Part shown: piece after piece, positions 36,767-48,136 of the stretch
How positions within the stretch are numbered: the stretch's first letter is position 1
Layout of the letters: each line of letters begins with the position of its first letter
Assembly (NCBI GenBank): GCA_023079485.1
Contig: CM041083.1
Coordinates: forward strand, 151,236,552 to 151,300,551
Source of the DNA: Archilochus colubris
Taxonomy: Eukaryota; Chordata; Aves; Apodiformes; Trochilidae
DNA: 64,000 nt
Direction: 5' to 3'
Program-made: the position numbers and the translations under genes
Notes under the pieces: model-generated
Seen by the model: only the letters and a program-made list of their open reading frames with translations
Databases searched by the model: none
Told to the model about the DNA's origin: nothing

Positions 36767-39700
36767 GGCTGAAAAAATATTAAATTTAACAATAGGATAT
36801 ATTTCTCTTTTCTATATAAAGGACATTAAAGAAGAGTCTGCTTCTGACTTAGATCCTTACTGGTGTTTAACCACAATGTCAGGCTCCACTGTGAAGCTAT
36901 TACATCTCAATGAGAAGCTTTGGAATAAATTGATATTTCAGTGAAGTTGTACATCAGTGTATGTGTTTCATTACAAAGTGAAATGTGCTCTTTTGCATTT
37001 AAATGGGCAAGAAGATGGAAACATTAAATTGTGGTTCGTTACAAACAAACAAAAGACTGTCCATTCATTATACCCTCTCCCCCTGACTCAGCTGCTGAGC
37101 TACACACTCACTAATGCAAGCTGGGTATCTGAGAAACTCTGGTATCCTGATAGCATTTGATGGGGCTGTGCCTTTACTACGCTTACAGAAAGATGTTGTT
37201 TGCATCCTGCAGGGTAACTAATATTCTGTAGCTAATTGTGTGCACTGCCATGACAGAACATCTAAAGAAGGACATTACTGCGTTTGTCTCAGAGGGAATA
37301 GAAAGACACTTCATTTAGAGCCACCCATCTGTCTAGTCACAGCAGAATTACATCCAAGCACAATGCAGAAAGTGGTACGTCCTTCAGGAACATCTCCCCC
37401 CTCACAACAGCCTGGCTCTCTGCACACCTTGATTCACAGAACAGTTTGTTGTGCTACGAGATTCTGTAAATGGCATGCTTGATGACAGGCACAGAAATTT
37501 GAATTAGAGTATTAGAGGGGGGAAGAAAAATGTAAAGCTTAAGATCAACACAAGGAATGACAATTATATTTTAATTTTTTCCCAGTACAGTATTTATGTT
37601 GCTGATGCCTCCCGGTGAGACATTGTCTTGTAAGTGAAATATATTGTAGTTTTCAGCTTCCAGAGGTCTTGCCCAAATGTAGCTGACCAAAGATGAATGT
37701 CATGCTGGAGCACAGAAAACAAGCTTCTTTGTAGATATAGATGACTCAGAGATATTTAACAGCAATTAACTGTCGAGAATATTGATAACTTAGAATTCAT
37801 CACAAACATGAAAGTAAAGGGAAGTCATTATTTCACAGACTTCTCAGTGGCACATTCAATAAACAATTCTTTTTTTAAAGAGTAAGAGAAAACACTTGTC
37901 CTATGTGTAAGCAAGGGATTCCACAGGGCATCTTTTAATCACACTGCAGATTATGGAGGTTCTGAAGCTAATGCTGACCAAGCTCTTGTGTCTGCACGAG
38001 ACAGCTCAGTAAGATGCACATGTCCTAACAAAAATGCAACATTAAATGTCAGACAGAATGTTTCTCAGCAGGAATGCTGGAATATAGCATCATGCAAATA
38101 CAGTTGCATTGCTTTTAAATTACTTAATTGTAAGTTATGTTCCATGATTCCAGAGTTGGTTTGAGATGTTGCCAGCTTCAGCATTTCTGCAGTGGCTACC
38201 CTTATGCAGTACAGTTGTACTGTCAATCTGAGATTACATATTTTCTTTGGAGTATTTGCAAGCATGGACATGTTTTGTGGGAGAAATTTTCATGTTTATG
38301 TCTCTGGAAGTAAGTGTCTTACAAATTCCTATCACCCTATCTGGATTTCTGTCTCTACTTCTGGCTGTTCACGCCAGACTAGGCTTCCTCCATATCTTTA
38401 TGAAAAATAACTGCAATTTCATTAAAATATTATTATACATATGATGTTAGTCAGTGAAACAGAATAACTAAAATATGAATAGCTGGAAAATAAAGCCCTT
38501 ATTTTTGCTTGCTTTCTGATATTTCTATGACTTTTAAGAAGCTACTGTATATATCAATCAGTTGCATCTTAAATTTTGTATCTTTTTATGAGACTAATTT
38601 GAGTCTCATCAATGATTTTTCCTTACTTTAAGTGATGAAACCCATGTCTTAGTTAAAACTAGAAGTAAGGCACTAACACAGGCTTTGGTCTCCCTTTCCC
38701 AATGGACAAAAGAGGAGAAGAGTAACAGAAAAGAGTTGTCCAAAGAAAACCCTTTTTCCTTTGGTCAAATAAACACTGAAAGCCTACCCTAAATGGCTAC
38801 CACCATGGAGATTTCCAAATGTCCAGGATAAGACTAATGAATCTGTGTCAGGGAAAGCTGCCCTCAGGAGGCACATGCAAGTTTTGAGGACAGGTCAATA
38901 TGGGAACAAAACATATCGCTGAAAAGAGGTGGAAGCAGAGGAGAAGAAAAGCAAATGAATGCATGCAGTTCTGGCTACAGGCAATGAACCTGAAAAGTTA
39001 TGAGACAAGTTATGAAATATATGACAACCTAGAAACATATTTTAAGCATTTTTATAAAATGTTGAATAACTGGGACAGCATGATTTAGTATCTCTACACC
39101 ACAAGTCATTAGAAGTACATACACACACAAAAAAAAAAAATCATGGAAAAAGCCCTAGAGTGAATAAATTTTGGGCTAATTAAGATTTTGTCAATTAAAG
39201 TAAAGGTTTGTACAGTTTTACAAATGTAAGAGTACGTTCCCATCAATTGTGAGGTATATGTGAGAGGTCCTTGTTTGTAATACAGAATATTTTACTTTTA
39301 GATCATGCTACTTCAGCAACAAAGCCAATTAGTGACACAGAAGCAAGACTGGAATCATCTATTAAAAAAAAAAAATGGAAAAAAAATGGAAAGAGACTGG
39401 TCAGACAAAACCCAGAAAGTTAAATAAAAAAGACAAAGTCCTTGGTACCACAAACTGAGAGACATAATTAACCACTTAAATATATCACAGTCATATTCTT
39501 AATCTGGGCAAACGCGTGGTAGTTTGTATCAATTTATATTCATATTCATTGGCAATCTTTGTGTTCTTCATCTGGCATACAAGCTAGAGCATTTGCCAGG
39601 CATATCTGCCAATTAGGAAGGGGTCAACATTCCAGGTTATGTTAAACTTAAGTTTTGCTCAGATTAAAAAAAAGAAGTTACTGTGTTGACTGAAATTGTT

Positions 39701-40225
39701 GACAGCAAGGCATGCACTTAACCAGCATTCATGTCTGAGGATAATTCAGCAGTGGCATGTTACGAGCTGCTTCTGAAGCTCAGTGTAGGAAACAGGAGCG
39801 AGCATTCCCAGAGGGATAGAAGGCATGAAAAATATTTTTTTTGAGATACTGAATATTCCATCTGTGGTATCTTTTCACCAATCTATCAGTTAACGATCTG
39901 CCACTAAAAGTAGCATGCTTGAGAAAATTAGAATTCAAAGGTTTTCATAAAATCCCAGAAAAAACAGGGTTTACAACTGTCTGGAAGAAGTTATTCCAAA
40001 GTGCACCACCTCCCCAAGAACTTTCAAGGAGCCACAGTGGTGTTTTGTGCATTACTGAAAGACTGACAGGCAATGACAAAGTAATGTGTAACACTTCAGT
40101 AAAATTGAATTTATTTTTTTATTTTTTTATTTGCAGAAATGGAAGAGGTGGAAAAGAAAAACCTAGTGGTATTGGTAAAGTAAAATAATTACAACATGTC
40201 AACCTATATGGGCTAGTAAAAGTAA

Positions 40226-40305
40226 AGAAAACCCACCCAAAACCAAACCAAACCAAAACAAACAAACAAAAAAAAAACCAAAAAAAGAAACCAACAAAAA
40301 AAGAA
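40226..40305. repeat. AACC/AAAC-rich low-complexity tract
   Basis: The tract is built of AACC and AAAC units followed by A runs, with almost no T over 80 bp. Confidence 0.8.
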
Positions 40306-40768
40306 GTCTGTGAAACAGTGCTGACTCTCTACTTAAATTTTAAAATCATCACATTAGGAAACCGAATGATATATTTCTGAAATATTTATTCTGATGGGAC
40401 AACATTTCATTTTAGATGTCAAGTTGTCAGTCCAGGAAGGTGATTCAAAATGAAGCCTCATTTGATGGTTGAAGTACACCCAGTCACACAAGGGGCAGGT
40501 CAAACTGTTGGAAGATTCTTTGGGAGGATTTTAAATTTATGAAAGCAAACCAGACAGACTGGTGATTGACCCGAGAACTGTGTCACTGTCAGTTCTCACT
40601 AGTAAGAGATATACTATGAAGTTTTCTGAGTGATGTTGTGTGGATACTTTTATCCAAATTATATTTTTCAGATAAACCAGGAAGCCTGTTCCTATTGGCA
40701 TAACAGAAGTAAAAAAAATCACTGCTGTTTCTCATATTCACAGTTTTCTGCACCCACTAAGTATTGTC

Positions 40769-40789
40769 CTACTACTACTACTACTACTA
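40769..40789. repeat. (CTA)7 microsatellite
   Basis: Seven perfect CTA units lie in tandem. Confidence 0.9.
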
Positions 40790-41654
40790 ACTGTCAAAAC
40801 TCATATAATTCAGCAAAAAAACCTGGGAGCCTTCAATTAGTTCCCTGAACCTGAAGGCAGACCTCCAATAATGCAAGTGCAAAGATTATAAGGAACCCAG
40901 AGTTCTTCCTTAAGACACATCATCCTAAAACAAGATTTTGGTGGGATATTGAGTTTTTACAGCCACTAAGAGTAGAAAAACTGTCACTTTAGTAAGTGGA
41001 AGGAGGCAAAATATTTTGGTTTTGCCCAGAGAGAGGCAATATGGTTTCAGATATTAAGTAACAGTTTGCAGGAGGTGACAAGACTTTGGGACAGCAGGAA
41101 AGCCGATTATGGTTGTCTTTTCATGTCCCTTCCAGCTGAGGCATCCTCTCCTGCTGTTTTTCCGTGCCACAGGCTGTGGAAGGTAAACTCCCAAGTGTGA
41201 ATCTCAGACTTGTCCACACCTGCAACTGTTGTACAGCTGGATATCATGGATGAGCCTGTGTGCACACTCAGTAAGGAATTCTGTGAGTGGCCTGGGAGTC
41301 TTTTTGCACATATGAGCTAATGGACTGGCTGGAGACGAGGGACTGACTTGAAGCTAAGGATTGATTGAACTTTAAGACATCTTCCGTCACCATTAATTAT
41401 TTGACTGAGGAGCTATAGTTACCAGAGGCACTCCGGGTGGTAATTCTGGAGAGCTGTAGATATTCTCCCCAGGCACATCCTGCCATGCCTCATTCATTTT
41501 GTGAGCTTAAATGTCTTGATTAACATCCTGAGTATACCAGTCAGCTCTTATTGGGGAACTTACCAAATTGCACAGAGGTGAGTCACTTCAAAATAGTTGT
41601 AGAAATTTGCTGCAGATGCAGACATACTCACATAGTCTGGTCTTTCACATGTGC

Positions 41655-41698
41655 TTTTAAGATGGCTAGAAAATGTTTTTAAGATGGTTAGAAAATGT
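41655..41698. repeat. 22-bp direct tandem duplication
   Basis: Two copies of TTTTAAGATGGCTAGAAAAT plus GT lie head to tail, differing at one base (GGC versus GGT). Confidence 0.9.
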
Positions 41699-43185
41699 TT
41701 TCTCTGCCATTTAAGAAAGCTCATGAAAATAAACCATGCATGCCCTGGACTGTGCATATAGTGGACTACTGCAAGTGCTACAAGCCTGTTGAAGAGTGGT
41801 TTGGGGAGTTTTCTCTAGTCTAATAACACCACTGCAAAGACTGTTGCAATGGGTGGTCCCATTTCAATCCAAACATCAGTCAGCTGATTGGGTTTTTTCA
41901 TTCCTGACACGTGTATTACTGTATGCTAAGGTTCAAAGTTTTTTGATTTTGTTTTGCTCTGTTTTTGTTTCAAATAAGCCCTCAGTTCATAATTGTCCAT
42001 GCAACAAACAATTAGCATCAAAGCATCATCATTCAGAGAAGGTGTGAATCTGGCTAAGCTCTCCAAACAGCTTGGGGAGGCTGTTAATATTATTTCTTCC
42101 ACCACACACTCAAGAAGAATGTGCTGTGGTAAGGAATCACAGCAAGACAGGAACTACAGAATGACTAATCTGATTTCTCACCTTCCCATAGTCTGAGTTT
42201 CCACAGAACCCTTAAAATTGTAGGATTTTATATAGAAAGCATTTCAACAATGTATTTAAAAATCCAGCTCAAAACTGGAAACCGAGAGCTAAGTAGTATT
42301 TATTTAACAAGATCCAGCACAAAACTAGGAGCTGGGAAATATCAAATCCTGTGTGACATCTGCCAACAAATTTAATCTCCATAATTCTGCTTTACTCTGT
42401 GTTGTAGAAAAAAAATAATAATTTAAACCTTAGAAGCAAATAAAGTTAATTTTTTACTAGTCATCTAGTCTCACCAAGTCTCATCGCTAATTTCCATTTC
42501 CATTTTCACACAAACTCAGAAAAAAAGTTTCCAAAATCCCATCTGAACAATTGAATTAACCTTGTCAGCAATATCACGTTCGGAAGTGTCACTATGAATA
42601 GCTTATCATGTCAGTTAATAAATCTGTGTATGTGAGGTGATCTTGCCCTATTTGGAATTGTGCATGTCAAAGAGGACAGTTAAGGGGCTCTGATTTTTTT
42701 TTTAAATTTTAAATTACCACAAAGATATTTAATTAATTTAGATTTGATATTTCTTATCATCGATCCTATATTTCTAGGAAGAATTCTAAAAGCTAGACTC
42801 AAGTTCCTGTACACTTCCTAAATGAGCAAGGAAGGAAGGAAGAAGGAAGATATGGCTTGTTTCACATAACATGAAATTAAGGTAAAGAACTCGTTAAACA
42901 CTTTTTTAAAAGGGTACAAAACTGACCGGTCAAATTCATGGGGGGAAAAAAAGCCCATTTGGGAACCATTAAATACAAGCCTACTGTTATGGCTCATAAG
43001 TCCTGGGACAACTTCTGTGCAATGTTGCTTTCAGCTTAGACTCCTCCCTAGGCTGTCAATACCTATTATTTACCTCTCAAGGTATAAATTGGTTAAACAT
43101 TTAATTTATTCTGATATGCCCCTACACATATTATTATGTCACTGTTTTCTGCTTTGAAATCTCTAAGAATTGCAAAACAATATTT

Positions 43186-43245
43186 CATCACAGAATCTTA
43201 GAATGTCAGGTTCAAAGGGACCTCAAGGATCATCTGGTCCAAGCA
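43186..43245 (-). mobile_element. CR1 3'-end relic
   Basis: The plus strand reads CATCACAGAATCTTAGAATG, then AAGGGACCTCAAGGATCATC and TGGTCCAAGC. This is the complement of a CR1 3' terminus with a degraded octamer tail. No coding part remains. Confidence 0.72.
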
Positions 43246-46200
43246 TTCTAATAATAATGTTTATATGATATATTTATATGATGTTGTTCATATGAAAGCT
43301 ACCTTCTGGTTTTCACTATTCATTAACTATTATTTTTGCTTAAAACCTACAGAAACCAAAATAAAAATGTACTTCTGTTCCAGAACTCACGGGAAAATCT
43401 CAAAGAGCTGATGGGTACATCCTGTAGCTAAACAGATCTCTTGTGTTTTAAACAACAACAAAAAAATCCATCTCAAGCATTTGATGTCATCTTTAGCTAT
43501 GTGTATCTCATCGTCATCTTCTCTCCTCTATAGCCACTGAATAAGGAACCTTTCCTGAGAACTACTTTACTGAAAATTACAGGAGCATATCAACATCTAA
43601 ACAACAGAGAGATTATTCTGAAGTGCTCCTCCACAGCTCAAATAAGGACTGTTAAATTCCTCCAGGCTGCTGGATACTTGGGAACAGCAAAGATGATACA
43701 TATCAATCAGTAAAACTGAATATCTTAATTTGGTATCAGGAGAACCTGTATTTTGTATTTATTGCAGTAGATTTACCAGATTACCATTTTATCTTTCCTA
43801 CACAGATATGTTCACCTTCTTTGTAAGGAAGTACTGGTATTACATTTTTCCCTGAAGCCATTTTTTTTGTTGTTTTTCTTTTCCCTTGTATTTCCATTTG
43901 GATTATTTTCTCATTTCCACTTCTTGATTACTTCTCTCCTATATTAAAACTAGCCTTTTAATGAACCATCAGCTTACCCTGGCAAGCCTGCAATATTGCA
44001 CTGAGTACAGCATTTGCATCTGTAATTCATCCCAGCATTTTTTAAGGATTATTAAAAGAATAAACTTTGAAGAATGGTGCATTTAAAGTAGTGATATCCA
44101 AGGAGAAGAAAAGACTTCTACTTACTAGATTGCCTCTTCCAGATGTATTAAAAAATAATGAAACAACAGTAATGTTTTCAACTTAATGGATTAGCAACAA
44201 ACACATGCAATAGATGAATGATAATAATTTTAAACCAATGGCAATTATTTCTATTTCTTTATGGAATTAGTGTGGATAGGGAGCAGTGACCTGCAGAGAG
44301 AAACATTAAACACTGCAGATTTGCAAAAATCCTCAGAGGAAGAGTGTTTGTGGTGCGACAGACTGTGAAAGAACATTTCAGTAAGAAATGATGTTATGCA
44401 TTTATTCCCATTTGTTAACATGCACCAACCATAACAGTGCAATCACACTTCATTGTTGCCTTTATGTATTTACTAGTGTCCTGAAGGCCAAGTATTTACA
44501 AAGCATTTCCATACTCACTGTATAAAATAGTGTGAAAAACCATACCCTGGTATTTCCACTCCAATTCACCACATCAGATGAGAAGCTATGGTGTAGCCTA
44601 GAGATGTTGAGCCTTACGCACAGTTTCTCATCTATGATCTTGGGTCTATGTAATCAAGAGCTACACAATTCATTCCTGCACCTGCAACCATCCCTGTGGC
44701 CCCTTCTAGAAGCCAATTCTATGTACTGGTCTCAACACGTTTATTTTATTGACATTTCTCAGCTGAAAGACTTTTGCAAATACCATCCAATTTTCCAGCT
44801 CTTTCTAAAAGATCAAAAGATGCACCTTGCATAGTAGACAGGAATTTATACTGATGAGTGCCTATTGTCTTGAATACAAATGCTGCTTACAGTGTTTGCC
44901 CAAAGCTAAATGTGTATGTATCTATAATAACTAACTGCAGTTAGACCATGAAAGAATACTTTATGGAGATAAAATATCTTCGTGCTTGAGAATGCCTTTT
45001 GCTCCAACAATCCCCAGGCTAAGAACTTCAGTGCCTCCTAATTAGGAAGGATGGCACTGAGCTTGAAACCTGTCATTCCAAATAAAACAGCTGTAAAGGG
45101 CATGCTATTTCTGCTTGGAAATTATTACTGCTAAGTTAGGTTATTGCTGCAGGTAATAGATCCTGCAGGTTGAGACCTGTAGCTAGCAAACTGCTCTGGT
45201 CCCTGGGTTCATTCACGCATTAAGAGGTAACCTCATGGACATTACTAGAAGATACCCTGGCCAAAGCACTAACTTATGTTTTCTAAGACTTTCAAGTACA
45301 GAAACAAGTTTATATTTAGTTAGTCCCATTTTAGCTGGCCATATTAGATAGACTGTGCTCTTCCTGATAAAGTCACACACTGAGGTTAGCAATAAAACTC
45401 ACTTTATCATATTATTCACTTGAACACTGTGTTTAGAAGATGTGAAATTAATTTATGGCACTTTCATGAAAGCACTGCTAGAGAATGAGGCAATTTTCAA
45501 ATATCTCTCAGGATCTCTTGTATTTTTGATGAGCAAAAGGATGACATTAATTTTAAAACTAGACAAAATTAAAAGTTGTAGGACTTCAACTACCATGTGC
45601 TCACTAAATCATGTAATATATTCAGAAAGAAAAACATAAAAGTTACTTTGAAGAAGTAAAAAAAAATAAAATATTATGATCTCTATGCTGCACAGCACAT
45701 ATGGTTGAGGGGATTAATTTTATCCCTCTGGACATTTATGCCAAGAACAAAAGGGTGAAAAATATTTTAACAGGATATAACTAGCAAACAAGATACTTAA
45801 TTCTTTCACGTGGTGACGCAAAGCATATCCTTCATTAATAACTTACAGAAAATACCATCTGCTTCATGGCATATGCACAATATTATTAAATGTACTCTCA
45901 TGTAGACTTTTATCTTCACAGTGTTTTTAAGATTGTGTTGTACATATTGGATCAGAAAGCAACATTACTAGAAATAAAATGTAAGCACATGTCTAACAAC
46001 ATCCCTAAAGTAATTCTAACACCACCACAGCCATGAAAATAAACTGTTGGCTCTGTAATGCTTTGAGGCCATGTTAGAAGCCTGCTTATCTTTGGCTCGA
46101 ATACAAATAGTTTTACACCAATACTTTGCATTTTGAAACATAGCTTCATCTCCCCTTGCTGAACCAAATTTTATTAAAATTCCAAGAAACATACTTTTTC

Positions 46201-47234
46201 AGCATTCAGAAAATCTGAATATATCCAGATATTGTAAAAACTGGACGAACAATATAAGGTCTTTTTCCTATTCTTGTTAAACCATACAGTCCAATACGGA
46301 TCTACTTTTACTTTCTTTCAAAGTTCTCATTAATTCCATTTGAAGATATCAATACAGAAAAATACAATTAAATCTAAAAGATAATATATATGCATAAAAT
46401 GGTTTTCAAATTGGTATTTTTTATGGCACTTAGAAAAAATGTATTAACATATTTATCAGCTCCTGTATATACAGAAATGTAATAAATATTCCATTTTCTT
46501 AATGGTAATTAGAATTCAAATAAGTTACAAATAACTCAAATTCAGTGCCTTGTCTCCTGCCCCATATCTATACTTTTTTCCTTTTTTTCACATAACTTGT
46601 TTAATAGCACTAAATTTGACTTATCTAGTTCCCTATTGACATTCAGAGTTTTACATGCTTCATCCTTGTTATGGCCAGATCATTTATGCCACATCTCATA
46701 ATTTCAAATAGAATATATATGATGGTAGACAAATTTCTTAAAACCTTCTGTTTCAAGACAGAAATATAGAAATATAAGTAATTTCTAACACCCCAGTACT
46801 TCTGTGATCCTTTAATAATGTCTTTTTCATTTTTCAGAAAATCTGCAGAGGTAACTAAACTCACGGTTTAAAAGAACTCTTCATGCTTCAAAAGTTGAAA
46901 TTTACTTTTTAATTAAAAGAAACAGAGCACTGCTTATGATAACCATGATTTTGGTGGCATGAAGTCTAAAAAATGTATACTAAGTATTTTTAGTTAAGTG
47001 GCAGAATTTGGGATGAGTTTTCCAAGAATTCTAGAAAAAGGAGGAGAACTCCTGGTGTCTTTAAACTTCTCATTATAGTAGTCTGAACATATGGTACAGA
47101 AGGAAATTCCACTTAGTCCTATGTCTTATACTTCAGTTTGGAGCCAGCACACTCTTCATCCAGTCTGTTTGATTGCTTCAGTTCCTAGAAAGTCCCAGAA
47201 AGAGCTCCTGAAGTAAGAGCAGACAGAGGTGGGT
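43246..47234. other. AT-rich unique DNA
   Basis: No gene is recognised. The parts around 43960-44075 and 44990-45190 have mixed composition, no repeats and short transcription-factor-like words (ATTTGCAT octamer at 44012-44019; CTAATTAG at 45038-45045). They are possible but unproven distal regulatory sequences. The 100-codon frame at 44532-44834 has no domain signature. Confidence 0.5.
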
Positions 47235-48136
47235 GAGGGTGTCTTCAGCAAGGCCTTTGACACCATCTCCCACAGCATCCTCCTGAAAAAGCTGTCAGCC
47301 CGCAGCTTGGACAGGGGCACCCTGTGCTGGGTTAGGAACTGGCTGGAGGGCCAGGCCCAGAGAGTGGTGCTGAACGGGGCGGCATCCAGTTGGCAGCCGG
47401 TCACTAGTGGTGTCCCCCAGGGATCAGTGTTGGGCCCAGTTCTGTTCAATATCCTTACTGATGATTTAGATGAGGGGATTGAGTCCACCATCAGCAAATT
47501 CGCAGACGAAACTAAGCTGGGGGGGAGTGTGGATCAGCTGGAAGGCAGGAGGGCTCTGCAGAGGGACCTGGACAGACTGGAGAGTTGGGCTGATTCCAAC
47601 GGGATGAGGTTCAACACGGCCAAGTGCCGGGTCCTGCACTTTGGCCAGAACTCCATGCAGCACTACAGGGTGGGCAGAGAGTGTCTGAGGGCAGCCAGGC
47701 AGAAAGGGACCTGGGAGTCTGGATTGACAGGAAGCTGAACATGAGCCAGCACTGTGCCCAGGTGGCCAAGAAGGCAAATGGCATCCTGGCCTGGATAAGG
47801 AACAGCGTGGCCAGCAGGTCCAGGGAAGGGATTCTGCCCCTGTACTCAGCCCTGGTGAGGCCACAGCTTGAGTCCTGTGTCCAGTTCTAGGCTCCTCAGT
47901 TCAGGAAGGAGATTGAGGTGCTGGAGCAGGTCGAGAGAAGAGCAAGGAGGCTGTGAAGGGATCCAGCACAAGTCCTGTGAGGAAGGGCTGAGGGAGCTGG
48001 GGGGTTTCAGCCTGGAGAAGAGGAGGCTCAGGGGAGATCTCATCACTCTCTACAACTCCCTGAAAGGAGGCTGGAGCCAGGGTGTGGGGTTGGTCTCTTT
48101 TCCCAGGCAACTCTCAGCAAGACAAGAGGGCATAGG
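47235..48136 (+). mobile_element. CR1 copy truncated at both ends
   Basis: The element begins within the RT palm (TCTTCAGCAAGGCCTTTGAC at 47240-47259) and stays alignable through the post-RT region to about 48136. It then breaks into AT-rich unique sequence. The rest of the post-RT region, the 3' UTR and the octamer tail are missing. A bird CR1 normally loses its 5' part and keeps its 3' end, so the 3' loss points to a later deletion or recombination. The element is much richer in GC than its flanks. Confidence 0.93.
47235..48136 (+). pseudogene. CR1 ORF2 RT fragment, frameshifted
   Basis: The first frame (47241-47738) reads [20 protein letters not shown], then [40 protein letters not shown] and [20 protein letters not shown]. 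These correspond to RT palm and thumb blocks in the expected order. The first catalytic Asp's motif is only partly kept: the codon before FSKAFD lies at the truncation edge. The YADD-like box reads FADET, with Glu (GAA, 47508-47510) in place of the second Asp. A frameshift near 47680 moves homology to the frame of 47624-47890 ([20 protein letters not shown]), and a stop at 47888-47890 plus later shifts follow. The minus-strand frame at 47466-47864 is an antisense shadow. Confidence 0.9.

Larger units (their letters stand above)
36767..43185. other. Unique DNA with several simple repeats
   Basis: No gene is recognised. A-runs occur at about 39129-39140 and 39365-39376. An A/C tract, a (CTA)7 array and a 22-bp duplication are listed separately. 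A GC-richer, repeat-free block spans roughly 41080-41500. Chance frames of 60-90 codons carry no domain. Confidence 0.5.

Noticed and set aside
47466..47864. 132-codon minus-strand frame
   Set aside because: It lies exactly antisense to the CR1 RT fragment, so it is a shadow frame.
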